Shown here: positions 55,665 to 63,884 of the stretch, piece by piece | Numbering within the stretch: position 1 is the first letter of the stretch | How the letters are laid out: each line of letters starts with the position of its first letter | Source: JBDOQU01 sp039839375 | GTDB lineage: Bacteria; Pseudomonadota; Alphaproteobacteria; DSM-16000; Inquilinaceae | Direction of reading: 5' to 3' | Length of the DNA stretch: 64,000 bases | Assembly (NCBI RefSeq): GCF_039839375.1 | Contig: NZ_JBDOQU010000015.1 | Coordinates: forward strand, 57,235-121,234 | The notes under the pieces: model-generated | The model's input: the letters and a program-made list of their open reading frames with translations, nothing else | Told to the model about the DNA's origin: nothing | Database searches by the model: none | Program-made: the position numbers and the translations under genes

Positions 55665-57155
55665 TTGAAAGCCCGCCTGTCCGCCATCGCCGCCCGCCGC
55701 GCCGCCTTAGCCCTGGCCTTGGGAGCGGCGCTGGCCGCAGGGGTGGGACCGGCGCCGGCTTTGGCCCAGAACGGCGCCCCCGGCTTCGGCGAACTGGCGG
55801 AAGAGAAGCTGCCCGCGGTCGTCAATATCTCGACCACCCAGAGCATGGATGACGGCCCCATTCCCGGCCTGCCGGAGATTCCCGGGCTTCCGGAGATGCC
55901 GGACCTGCCCGAGGGGACGCCGTTCGACGAGTTCTTCCGTGAATATTTCGGCGATCCCGAAGGCGCCCCGCCCCGGTCGATGACGGCGCTGGGGTCCGGC
56001 TTCATCATCGATCCGGAAGGCTACATCGTCACCAACAACCATGTGATAGCCGGGGCCGACGAGATCACGGTCATCCTCCAGGACGACACGCGTCTGCCGG
56101 CCGAGCTGATCGGCCATGACGACAGGACCGACCTGGCGCTCCTGAAGGTGGAGCCGGCCAGCCCCCTGCCCGCGCTGGACTGGGGCGACAGCGCCGCCGC
56201 GCGGGTGGGCGAATGGGTGATCGCGATCGGCAACCCGTTCGGGCTGGGCGGGTCGGTGACGGCGGGCATCATCTCCGCCAAGACCCGCAACATCAATGCC
56301 GGCCCCTATGACGATTTCATCCAGACCGACGCCGCCATCAACCGCGGCAATTCCGGCGGACCGCTGTTCAACACCGACGGCGAGGTGATCGGCGTCAACA
56401 CCGCCATCTTCTCGCCTTCCGGCGGATCGGTCGGCATCGGCTTCGCCGTTCCTTCCTCCCTCGCCCAGGAAGTCATCGCCGATCTGCGCGACGATGGCGA
56501 GGTGGAGCGCGGCTGGCTGGGCGTGACCGTGCAGCCGGTGACCGACGAGATCGCCGAGGCGCTGGGGCTGGAGAGCGGCCAGGGCGCGCTGGTCGCCAGC
56601 GTCTCGGAGGACAGCCCCGCCGCCGAGGCCGGCGTCCGCGCCGGCGACGTGATCCTGCGCCTCAACGGCCGGCCGATCGAGGATGGCAGGGCGCTGGCCC
56701 GCGCCGTCGCCGACGCGCCGGTCGACAGCGAAGCCATGCTGACCCTGTGGCGCGAAGGCGAGGAGATGGAGGTCGAGGTCGTGATCGCCCTGCTGGGCGA
56801 GGAGGAAGCCGAAGCGGCCGCCGAGGCCGCCCCCGCCCCGCCCCTGCCCGACACAACCAGCACGCTGGGCATGGCGCTGGCCGAGCTGACGCCTGAACTG
56901 CGCGCCCGCTTCAGCCTGGCCGACGAGATCGAGGGCGTGGTCGTCACCGACGTCACCCCCGGCAGCCCGGCCATGGAAGGCGACATCCGCCCCGGCGACG
57001 TCGTCACCCGCGTGGACCAGGAGACGGTGGAGACGCCGGAAACCGTCACCGAGGCGGTGGAAGCCGCCCGCGAGGCCGGACGGGGCACCATCCTGCTGCT
57101 GCGCGAACGCGCCGGCGCCGCCGCCTTCGTCGCCCTGCCGCTGGATGGGGAATGA
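55665..57155 (+). CDS. Periplasmic serine endoprotease, DegP/HtrA type
   Basis: A 496-aa Do-family protease. A signal peptide (cleavage near ALAQ) leads to a trypsin-like domain with the triad His in NNHVIAGADE, Asp in HDDRTDLALLKV and Ser in NRGNSGGPLFN. Two PDZ domains follow, at about residues 265-365 and 395-490. It degrades or refolds damaged envelope proteins. I take TTG at 55665 as start because AAGGGAG (55650-55656) lies about eight bases upstream and the resulting signal peptide is normal. Longer frames add a non-hydrophobic leader. It follows the psp operon directly, but a candidate own promoter is present. Confidence 0.9.
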   Translation: MKARLSAIAARRAALALALGAALAAGVGPAPALAQNGAPGFGELAEEKLPAVVNISTTQSMDDGPIPGLPEIPGLPEMPDLPEGTPFDEFFREYFGDPEGAPPRSMTALGSGFIIDPEGYIVTNNHVIAGADEITVILQDDTRLPAELIGHDDRTDLALLKVEPASPLPALDWGDSAAARVGEWVIAIGNPFGLGGSVTAGIISAKTRNINAGPYDDFIQTDAAINRGNSGGPLFNTDGEVIGVNTAIFSPSGGSVGIGFAVPSSLAQEVIADLRDDGEVERGWLGVTVQPVTDEIAEALGLESGQGALVASVSEDSPAAEAGVRAGDVILRLNGRPIEDGRALARAVADAPVDSEAMLTLWREGEEMEVEVVIALLGEEEAEAAAEAAPAPPLPDTTSTLGMALAELTPELRARFSLADEIEGVVVTDVTPGSPAMEGDIRPGDVVTRVDQETVETPETVTEAVEAAREAGRGTILLLRERAGAAAFVALPLDGE

Positions 57156-57203
57156 GGTTATCCGCCTCTTCCCCATCGCTTCCCCCTGTTCTAGAGATTA
57201 CCC

Positions 57204-58346
57204 ATGATCGGCGAGACGATCCTGACCAATGCGCGCGTGGTGACGCGCCATGAGGCCTTCGTCGGGACGGTGGTCCTGGCGGACGGCGCGATCGCCGCGG
57301 TCGACGAGGGCCAATCTGGACTGGCGGCGGCGGAGGATCTGGACGGCGAGATCCTGATTCCGGGCCTGGTCGAACTGCACACCGACAATCTGGAGCGGCA
57401 TTTCACCCCGCGCCCCGGGGTCCTGTGGCCTTCGCCCCTGTCGGCGGTCATGACCCATGACGCACAGATCGCCGGCGCGGGCATCACGACGGTGCTGGAC
57501 GCCATCTGCGTCGGCACCTATCGCGAATCCCCCGAACGCCGGCATATCCTGGAGGCGTCGGTGGAGACGGTGCGCAAGGCGCGGGACGAGGACCTGCTGC
57601 GCGCCGATCATTTCATCCACCTGCGCTGCGAGGTCGCCGATCCCGACGTGGTCGGGATGTTCGAGCCCTATCAGGACGACCCGCTGCTGCGGCTGGTCTC
57701 CGTGATGGACCACACGCCGGGCCAGCGCCAATGGCAGGATATCGAGCAGTTCCGCCGCTTCTACCGCAGCCGGCGGTGGAGCGAGGAGGAGCTGGACGCC
57801 CGCGTCGCGGGGCTGGTGGAGGATAGCGAACGCTATGCCGATACCCACCGGCGGACCATCGTCGCCCGTTGCCGGGAACGAGGGCTGCCGCTGGCCAGCC
57901 ATGACGACACGACCGAGGCCCATGTCGCCCATGCGGTCGAGGACGGCATCGCCATCGCGGAATTCCCGACGACGCGGGAGGCGGCCGCGGCCGCGCGCGG
58001 GAGCGGCCTCCGGACCATCCTGGGCGCGCCCAACATCGTGCGCGGCGGATCGCATTCCGGCAACGCCTCGGCCCTCGACCTCGCGGAGGACGGGCTGGTC
58101 GACGCGCTGTCGTCGGACTATGTCCCCGCCAGCCTGCTGCACGCCGCGTTCCTGATGGCTGGCAAAGCCGGAATCGCCGTGCCCGACGCCGTCGCCTGCG
58201 TCACCGCGACGACGGCGGAGATGGCGGGCTTTCACGATCGCGGCCGGATCGAGGCCGGGGCGCGCGGCGACCTTGTCCGGATCAGGATGATCGACGATCT
58301 GCCGGTCGTCCGCGCCGTCTGGCGTCAGGGCCGGAAAGTGCTGTGA
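57204..58346 (+). CDS. phnM: RPnTP hydrolase PhnM
   Basis: A 380-aa amidohydrolase-fold enzyme that removes pyrophosphate from alpha-D-ribose 1-methylphosphonate 5-triphosphate in the C-P lyase pathway. Motifs: PGLVELHTDNLERHF (metal ligands, about residue 52), MDHTPGQRQW (about 170), ASHDDTTEAHVAHA (about 232), and LSSDYVPASLLHA near 305. All are conserved in PhnM. No other C-P lyase gene (phnGHIJKL) is in the window, so this is a detached pair with the next gene. Confidence 0.92.
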   Translation: MIGETILTNARVVTRHEAFVGTVVLADGAIAAVDEGQSGLAAAEDLDGEILIPGLVELHTDNLERHFTPRPGVLWPSPLSAVMTHDAQIAGAGITTVLDAICVGTYRESPERRHILEASVETVRKARDEDLLRADHFIHLRCEVADPDVVGMFEPYQDDPLLRLVSVMDHTPGQRQWQDIEQFRRFYRSRRWSEEELDARVAGLVEDSERYADTHRRTIVARCRERGLPLASHDDTTEAHVAHAVEDGIAIAEFPTTREAAAAARGSGLRTILGAPNIVRGGSHSGNASALDLAEDGLVDALSSDYVPASLLHAAFLMAGKAGIAVPDAVACVTATTAEMAGFHDRGRIEAGARGDLVRIRMIDDLPVVRAVWRQGRKVL

Positions 58347-59044
58347 CATCCCGCCACGCGCTCTATTTCGCGCCCGAGGATGACGACCCGCTGGGACTGC
58401 TGGGCGCGGGATGGCTGGGCCGGGACGCGCGCACCGGCGACCGGCTGGACCGGCCGGCTCTCGAAGGGTGGGACGATGCCACTCTGGAGCTGGAGGCGCT
58501 GACCGCCGCCCCTCGCCGCTACGGCTTCCACGGCACGCTGAAAGCCCCCTTCGCGCTGGCCGAGGGCAGGACCACGCGCGATCTGGAGGCGGCGGCTGAA
58601 ACTTTCGCGGCGGAGACGCGGTCTTTCGATATCCCGCGCCTGGCGGTGACGGCGATCGGCCCCTTCCTGGCGCTGACGCCACCCGACCCCTGCCCCGAAC
58701 TGGACCGGCTGGCGGCGGACTGCGTGCGCCGGTTCGACACCTTCCGCGCCCCGCCCCCGCCGCAGGAAACCGCCCGGCGTCTGGCCCATGGCCTCACCAA
58801 ACGGCAGGCCGCCCATCTTGAGCGGTGGGGATACCCGTACGTCATGGAGGATTTCCGCTTCCACCTGACGCTGACCGACGGCATCGGCGACGCGGACGAC
58901 CGCGCCTCGCTCCGGCGCGACCTGGAGGCGCTGTTCGCCCCAGTGCTCCGGGAGCAAGTGCGCGTCACCTCACTCTGCCTCTTCCGGCAACCCGGCGGCA
59001 ATGCGCCCTTCCGGCTCGTCCGGCGGTTCCCCTTCGGCGGCTAA
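58343..59044 (+). CDS. DUF1045 phosphonate-associated protein
   Basis: A 233-aa protein of the DUF1045 family, which occurs with phosphonate genes and resembles the 2H phosphodiesterase fold. The two HxT-like motifs are visible: YGFHGTLKAPFAL near residue 55 and DFRFHLTLTDG near 172. It starts with GTG at 58343, overlapping the phnM stop, so the two genes are translationally coupled. The likely function is opening of the cyclic ribose phosphate (as PhnPP-type enzymes do) in C-P lyase breakdown; this is inference from the fold. Confidence 0.85.
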   Translation: MTSRHALYFAPEDDDPLGLLGAGWLGRDARTGDRLDRPALEGWDDATLELEALTAAPRRYGFHGTLKAPFALAEGRTTRDLEAAAETFAAETRSFDIPRLAVTAIGPFLALTPPDPCPELDRLAADCVRRFDTFRAPPPPQETARRLAHGLTKRQAAHLERWGYPYVMEDFRFHLTLTDGIGDADDRASLRRDLEALFAPVLREQVRVTSLCLFRQPGGNAPFRLVRRFPFGG

Positions 59045-59979
59045 ACTGCCCAGAAATAGCGGGTGACGTGGAAGAAGATCGGGGCGGCGAAGACCACCGA
59101 ATCCAGCCGGTCCAGCATCCCACCATGGCCCTCTATCATGCGGCCCCAATCCTTCACGCCGCGATCGCGCTTGATCGCCGACATGACGAGGCCGCCGAGG
59201 AAGCCCATCAGATTGATCAGCAGCGCCATCCCCGCCGCCTGAAGCGGGGAGAAGGGCGTCAGCCACCACAGCGCCGCGCCCAGCAGGGTGGCGCTGGCGA
59301 CGCCGCCGACGAAGCCCTCCACCGTCTTGGACGGCGACAGGGCGGGCGCGATCTTCCGCCGTCCCGCCAGCTTGCCCCAGACATATTGCAGCACGTCGCT
59401 GGATTGCACGACCAGCACCAGGAAGGCGATCAGCAGCAGATGCCGGTCGGTGAAGCCCGGAATCTTCAGCGTCAGCAGCGCCGGCACGTGGGACAGGCAG
59501 AAGACGCAGATCATCAGCGCCCACTGGGTCTCCGCCACCCGTTCCAGGAAGCGCGTGGTGTCGCCGCGCACCACGGAAGCGATCGGCAGGATGAGGAAGG
59601 CATAGACCGGGATGAACACCGTATAGAGCCCGTACCAGCCGACCCAGACCAGCGCGTACTGCACCGGCAGGATGATGAAGAAGCTGGCGAGCAGCGCCCA
59701 ATGATCGCCCCGGCGCGTCCGGGTCAGGGTCGCGAATTCCCTGAGCGCGGTGAAGGAGATGAAGCCGAACAGCAGGATGATTCCGGGCTTGCCGGCCATG
59801 AAGGCGACGGCCAGCGCCGCCGTCATCACCCACCACGCCTTGATTCGGGCATTCAGGTTCTGGACGACCGCATTGCCGCTGCCCGATTTCAGCGAAAGCG
59901 CGAACCCGATCAGCGAGGCGATGACGAGGACGGCCACCACGCCGGCGAAAAGGATCGTCGTATCGTTCCATTCGATCAT
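59041..59979 (-). CDS. Phosphatidate cytidylyltransferase-like protein
   Basis: A 312-aa membrane protein with about eight membrane segments. The CDP-diglyceride synthase signature is in the last third: SPSKTVEGFVGG and KRDRGVKDWGRMIEGHGGMLDRLDS, with the catalytic Asp residues. It makes CDP-diacylglycerol from phosphatidic acid and CTP. It is the last gene of a three-gene leftward operon with an acyltransferase and a CDP-alcohol phosphatidyltransferase. That set resembles E. coli ynbABC, a second phospholipid pathway rather than the essential cdsA. Confidence 0.9.
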   Translation of the reverse strand: MIEWNDTTILFAGVVAVLVIASLIGFALSLKSGSGNAVVQNLNARIKAWWVMTAALAVAFMAGKPGIILLFGFISFTALREFATLTRTRRGDHWALLASFFIILPVQYALVWVGWYGLYTVFIPVYAFLILPIASVVRGDTTRFLERVAETQWALMICVFCLSHVPALLTLKIPGFTDRHLLLIAFLVLVVQSSDVLQYVWGKLAGRRKIAPALSPSKTVEGFVGGVASATLLGAALWWLTPFSPLQAAGMALLINLMGFLGGLVMSAIKRDRGVKDWGRMIEGHGGMLDRLDSVVFAAPIFFHVTRYFWAV

Positions 59980-60608
59980 CGGCCGGCTCCCGGTGCGAGC
60001 GCCAGAAGGGCGGCCCTCGTCCGCGCCAGGAAGGCAGATTTCTCCTCCCCTTCCGCCAGCCGCAGCGGCGCGCCGAAGGCGACGCCGCACAGGAGCGGGA
60101 TGGGCAGCAACTCGCCCTTGGGCATGACGCGGGAGATGTTGTCGATCCAGACCGGCACCAGATCGACCTCCGGGCGGGAGGCGGCGAGATGGTAGAGCCC
60201 GCTCTTGAACGGCAGCAGCGGTTCGTCGGTCATGTTGCGCGTTCCCTCGGGGAAGAGGATGAGGGAATCTCCCTCGTCCAGCGCCGACGCCATCACCGAG
60301 ACCGGATCGGACGTCCGGCTGGCGGGGTCGCGGTCGATCAGGACCGCGCGGAAGACTTGCGCCCCGATGAAGCGGCGCAGCCGGCCCTTCCCCCAATAAT
60401 CCGCGCCCGCCACCGGCCGCGTCAGGGCGCGTGAACGCGACGGCAGCACGGTCCAGACCAGCACGAAATCGCCATGGCTGGCATGGTTCGCGAAATAGAT
60501 CCTCTGCACCGGATCGGGCGGGCAGCCGGCCCAGTCCGGCCGGACGCCGGTGACCAACCGGGCGAAACCGGTGATCGCGGCGGCGGCGATGCGCGACGGC
60601 ACGGTCAA
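59976..60608 (-). CDS. 1-acyl-glycerol-3-phosphate acyltransferase family protein
   Basis: A 210-aa PlsC-type acyltransferase. The catalytic NHASHGDF (HX4D) block is at residues 36-43, the substrate-binding FPEGTRNM block at about 118-125, and a single hydrophobic region lies near the N-terminus. It transfers an acyl chain to lysophosphatidate or a related lysolipid. Its ATG overlaps the end of the phosphatidyltransferase gene, and its own stop overlaps the start of the cytidylyltransferase gene. Confidence 0.9.
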   Translation of the reverse strand: MTVPSRIAAAAITGFARLVTGVRPDWAGCPPDPVQRIYFANHASHGDFVLVWTVLPSRSRALTRPVAGADYWGKGRLRRFIGAQVFRAVLIDRDPASRTSDPVSVMASALDEGDSLILFPEGTRNMTDEPLLPFKSGLYHLAASRPEVDLVPVWIDNISRVMPKGELLPIPLLCGVAFGAPLRLAEGEEKSAFLARTRAALLALAPGAGR

Positions 60609-61210
60609 GCGCCTATGCTCCCCAGCCCCTTGCGCACGCGATTGGCGACCGTGAGCGCCAGCAGTACCGCCAGCGCCCAGAGCAGCAGCCGCGTCCAGTC
60701 CGGCAGCGACAGGCCGAGCCCGACCCAGAGCCCCAGCGCGCCGAACACCAGCGCCCGGTCGCTCTTGCCCATCGGGCCGTCATAGCGGCGCGGCGCGCCT
60801 ACCGTCACGCCCAATATGCCCGCAACCTCCGTCAGGACCACCAGCAGCACGACCAGGATGACGACGCCCGGATTGAACGGCGCGACCAGCGCGAAGGGCA
60901 GGTAGAGCGCGGCGTCCGAGACGATGTCCCCGATCTCGTTCAGATAGGCGCCGAGGTCGGATTTCTGCCCGAACTCCCGCGCCAGCATCCCGTCGACGGC
61001 GTTGAGCGCCATGCGCAGGAAGAGCCAGACGGGCAGCAGGAGGAACAGCGCCCGCGCCTCCCCCCACAGGCCGAGGGCGAAGCCGAGCAGGACGGAGCCG
61101 GCGGCCGCCGCGACCGTCACCTGGTTGGCCGTGATTCCGCGCGCCGCCATGGCGGCCACCATCGGGCGCAGCAGGCCCTGGAAACGCGGCTTGAGGTCGT
61201 AGAGGGTCAT
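60605..61210 (-). CDS. CDP-alcohol phosphatidyltransferase family protein
   Basis: A 201-aa membrane protein with about six membrane segments. The signature Asp-rich motif is seen as NAVDGMLAREFGQKSDLGAYLNEIGD (D-G-x2-A-R-x8-G-x3-D-x3-D, with the four acidic residues intact; the last reads E-I-G-D). It joins CDP-diacylglycerol to an alcohol such as glycerol phosphate, inositol or serine. It heads the lipid operon from the ATG at 61210; upstream in-frame starts run into non-coding sequence. Confidence 0.88.
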   Translation of the reverse strand: MTLYDLKPRFQGLLRPMVAAMAARGITANQVTVAAAAGSVLLGFALGLWGEARALFLLLPVWLFLRMALNAVDGMLAREFGQKSDLGAYLNEIGDIVSDAALYLPFALVAPFNPGVVILVVLLVVLTEVAGILGVTVGAPRRYDGPMGKSDRALVFGALGLWVGLGLSLPDWTRLLLWALAVLLALTVANRVRKGLGSIGA

Positions 61211-61515
61211 GCGTGGGAGAGAACCGGCAGGGGAAACGCAACCGGAGCATCGCCTCGAACCGCCCTTGACCACAACCCGAAAAAAGATCGCAAACCCAAC
61301 GGGATGTTGAAGATCGCCCGGAATGCGCCAAGTTGACAGGGGCATATCCTTACCCTCGCCCCTCCGGGGAGAGGGAGGGACCCGCGAAGCGGGAGGGTGA
61401 GGGGCTGCGGCGAACCAACCGCCCCTCACCCAACCCTCTCCCCGGCGGGGAGAGGGCTATGTATGATTCTCCCTTTCCGGGAGGCGAAGAAAGAAACGAC
61501 AGGAAGGTGAAGACG
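61211..61515. other. Divergent promoter region with a family-2 repeat
   Basis: The gap between the lipid operon and the MscS gene. It contains the palindromic repeat at 61351-61459 and no gene. GGAAGGTGAAG before 61516 is the ribosome site of the channel gene. Confidence 0.6.
61351..61459. repeat. Palindromic repeat, family 2
   Basis: ACCCTCGCCCCTCCGGGGAGAGGGAGGG, then a CCCGCGAAGCGGG hairpin, then CCCCTCACCCAACCCTCTCCCCGGCGGGGAGAGGG. Same architecture as the unit at 40452-40550. Confidence 0.7.
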
Positions 61516-62418
61516 ATGGATGTGATGGACGCACCGCAGGAGTTGGGGGCGCTCGCCACCATGATCTGGGCCTGGACCGTGGCCTTCCTGCCGCGGCTGG
61601 TGACGGCGCTTCTGATCCTCATCATCGGCTTCATCGTCGCCGGCTGGGCCGGCCGTGCGGTCAAAAGGATGATTTCCCGCAGCAAGCGGGTCGACGACAC
61701 CCTCAAACCCCTGGTCGGAACGGTCATCCGCTACGGCATCATCGCCCTGGTGCTGGTGGCCGCGCTGGGGCAGTTGGGCGTCCAGACGGCATCGCTTCTG
61801 GCCGTGCTGGGTGCCGCCGGCCTGGCGATCGGCCTCGCCCTCCAGGGCACCCTCACCAATATCGCCGCCGGCATCATGCTGCTCTGGCTGCGCCCGTTCC
61901 GCACCGGGGACTATATCGAGGTCGATGGCGGCGTCAGCGGCACCGTGACGGATATCGGCCTGTTCACCTGTGAGTTGAAGACCTGGGACGGCGTCTTCGC
62001 CTTCGCGCCGAATTCGGAGATCTGGAACAAGGCGCTGAAGAACCACAGCCGCAACGCCACACGCCTGATGTCCATCGCCATCGGCATCTCCTACGATGCC
62101 GATCCGGAGAAGGCGCGCGGATTGCTGCTGGCCATGGCCGACCGCGACGAGCGGATCATGAAGGACCCGGCGCCGATCGTGTTCGTCGACAGCTATGGCG
62201 ACAGCGCGGTCAACATCGCTTTCCGCGCCTGGGCCCCCAACGACGTCTACTGGGACGCGCAGCGCGCGATGATCGAGCAGGCCAAGCACGACCTCGAGGC
62301 CGCCGGGATCGAGCTTCCGTTCCCGCAGCGGATCGTCCACATGCTGCCCCCGCCCGACGAGAAGCCGGCCCCGAAGAAGGCCGCAGCAAAATCCGCCGCC
62401 GCCTCGAACGGGACCTGA
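61516..62418 (+). CDS. Small-conductance mechanosensitive channel, MscS family
   Basis: A 300-aa channel that opens on hypo-osmotic shock. Three membrane segments are followed by the pore helix TM3 with its Gly/Ala packing pattern (VLGAAGLAIGLALQGTLTNIAAG, about 93-115). Next comes the conserved RPFRTGDYIEV start of the beta domain, then the alpha/beta cage and a Lys- and Pro-rich tail (PKKAAAK). Length is close to E. coli MscS. The start is ATG 61516; the longer frame upstream crosses the repeat. Confidence 0.93.
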   Translation: MDVMDAPQELGALATMIWAWTVAFLPRLVTALLILIIGFIVAGWAGRAVKRMISRSKRVDDTLKPLVGTVIRYGIIALVLVAALGQLGVQTASLLAVLGAAGLAIGLALQGTLTNIAAGIMLLWLRPFRTGDYIEVDGGVSGTVTDIGLFTCELKTWDGVFAFAPNSEIWNKALKNHSRNATRLMSIAIGISYDADPEKARGLLLAMADRDERIMKDPAPIVFVDSYGDSAVNIAFRAWAPNDVYWDAQRAMIEQAKHDLEAAGIELPFPQRIVHMLPPPDEKPAPKKAAAKSAAASNGT

Positions 62419-62433
62419 GGCTCCTCCGCCGCC

Positions 62434-62931
62434 ATGCCTCCAGCCCCCGCCGGTCGGGACATCCGCACGCTGATCACGCCGGAGGGTGCGGAGCGGTTCC
62501 GCGCCGAGCTGAAGGCGCTGGCCTACGGGGAGCGGCCGAAGGTCGTTGACGTGGTCGCTTGGGCGGCCGGCAATGGCGACCGGTCGGAGAATGGCGACTA
62601 CATCTACAGCAAGAAGCGGCTGCGGGAGATCGATCGCCGCATCCGCTTCCTCTCCAGGCGGCTGGAGGATGCGACCATCGTCGACTCCGGCGACCAGAAG
62701 GGGCTGGACGCCGTTTATTTCGGCGCGCGGGTCACCTATTGCGGCGAGGATGGGGAGGAGAGGACCGTCCGGCTGGTCGGCGAAGGCGAGGCCGACCTGG
62801 CCCGCGGCGAGGTCAGCATCCTTTCCCCCATCGCCCGCGCGCTGATGCGCAGGCAGGTCGGCGACCTGGTCGCGTTCGAGACGCCGCGCGGCGGCGACAC
62901 GCTGGAGATCCTGGCCATCGACTATCGCTGA
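62434..62931 (+). CDS. greB: Transcript cleavage factor GreB
   Basis: A 165-aa Gre factor. The N-terminal coiled coil has the catalytic acidic tip in AWAAGNGDRSENGDYIYSK (Asp and Glu near residue 50), and the FKBP-like C-terminal domain covers about residues 85-165. The RSENGDYIYSKKRLREIDRR segment is typical of GreB rather than GreA. It rescues backtracked RNA polymerase. It starts 15 bases after the MscS gene, so both may share a transcript. Confidence 0.93.
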   Translation: MPPAPAGRDIRTLITPEGAERFRAELKALAYGERPKVVDVVAWAAGNGDRSENGDYIYSKKRLREIDRRIRFLSRRLEDATIVDSGDQKGLDAVYFGARVTYCGEDGEERTVRLVGEGEADLARGEVSILSPIARALMRRQVGDLVAFETPRGGDTLEILAIDYR

Positions 62932-63002
62932 GGCGGGGGAACTCTTGAGGCCCGTTCGTCCGTTAGGGAGAGAGACGGACAACAGCCCAGGAGTCTCCCA
63001 CG

Positions 63003-63554
63003 ATGGCATCGACCGGAGCCATACAGAAGCCGAGCGACGAGGCCGACAAGAGGCAGCTTGCGCTGGCGCGCGAGGAAGGCGCTGCCTATCAGAAATCGCT
63101 CTCCTACATGGTCGACGAGGTCGCCGACAATGGCGGCCGGCAGGAGATCGGCGACTATATCGTCGCCTTCGCCCAGGAGCGGGCGGAGGGGATGTACCAT
63201 CTGAAATCGGAAGGCCGGCTGGAGTGGCAGGAGCCCGACGACGAGAACTGCCATCTGGAAGTCTCCGTCAGCGACGCCGCCGACCACCGCTTCATCCCCT
63301 ATCTGGAGATCGAGGCGACGCTGACGCCGACGGACGGCAAGCCGGTCGGCCCGTTCAGGGTGCCCTTCGTCTGGCATCCCGGCCTCTACCATTACGGAAC
63401 CAACATCAAGGTGCCGGGCGATGGCAAGTACGACCTGCACATCAGGATCGCCCCGCCCGCCTTCATGCGCCATGACGAGGTGAACGGCCGCCGCTACGCC
63501 GACGCCGTGGAGGCGAAGTTCAGCCAGGTCCAGATCAAGACCGGACAGGAGTGA
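63003..63554 (+). CDS. P19/Tp34-like protein without signal peptide
   Basis: A 183-aa protein. Residues 78-178 resemble the Fe2+ transport protein family (Campylobacter P19, Treponema Tp34): HLEVSV, FIPYLEIEATL, LYHYGTNIKVPGDGKYDLHIRIAPP. His84, Glu86, His130 and His157 occupy the places of P19 metal ligands. The methionine ligand position is Phe122. P19 proteins are periplasmic, but here the N-terminal 75 residues are hydrophilic and helical with no signal peptide, so a cytoplasmic role is likely. A DUF2630 gene follows four bases later. Confidence 0.72.
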   Translation: MASTGAIQKPSDEADKRQLALAREEGAAYQKSLSYMVDEVADNGGRQEIGDYIVAFAQERAEGMYHLKSEGRLEWQEPDDENCHLEVSVSDAADHRFIPYLEIEATLTPTDGKPVGPFRVPFVWHPGLYHYGTNIKVPGDGKYDLHIRIAPPAFMRHDEVNGRRYADAVEAKFSQVQIKTGQE

Positions 63555-63558
63555 CGCT

Positions 63559-63807
63559 ATGGCCGAGGAACGGAAGGACGACACGGTGCTGGAGCATATA
63601 AGGCGGCTGGCGGCGGAGGAGGAACGGCTCTATGCCGAAGGCAGCCCCTCCGACGAAGACCGGCAACGGCTGGGCCGCATCAATGTCGAGCTCGACCGCT
63701 GCTGGGACCTCCTGCGCCAGCGCCGCGCGCTGCGGGATGCCGGCCAGGACCCGGACGACGCCGAACCCCGCTCCGCCGATACAGTGGAGAACTACCGCGA
63801 CAGCTAG
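63559..63807 (+). CDS. DUF2630 family protein
   Basis: An 82-aa acidic, helical protein matching DUF2630. The core is HIRRLAAEEERLYAEG, followed by LGRINVELDRCWDLLRQRRA and a DPDDAEPRSADTVENY tail. Function unknown. It is translated together with the P19-like gene, since its ATG follows that stop by four bases, so the two products probably work together. Confidence 0.83.
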   Translation: MAEERKDDTVLEHIRRLAAEEERLYAEGSPSDEDRQRLGRINVELDRCWDLLRQRRALRDAGQDPDDAEPRSADTVENYRDS

Positions 63808-63811
63808 GTTG

Positions 63812-63870
63812 TCCCCTCACCCTCCCGCCCCTTCGGGTCGGGTCCCTCCCTCTCCCACAAGGGGAGAGGG
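63812..63870. repeat. Palindromic repeat, family 2, short form
   Basis: CCCCTCACCCTCCC, a central CGGGTCGGGTCCC hairpin, and CCCTCTCCCACAAGGGGAGAGGGTGAAC. It follows the DUF2630 gene and could act as a terminator. Confidence 0.65.
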
Positions 63871-63884
63871 TGAACTTGGTCTGA

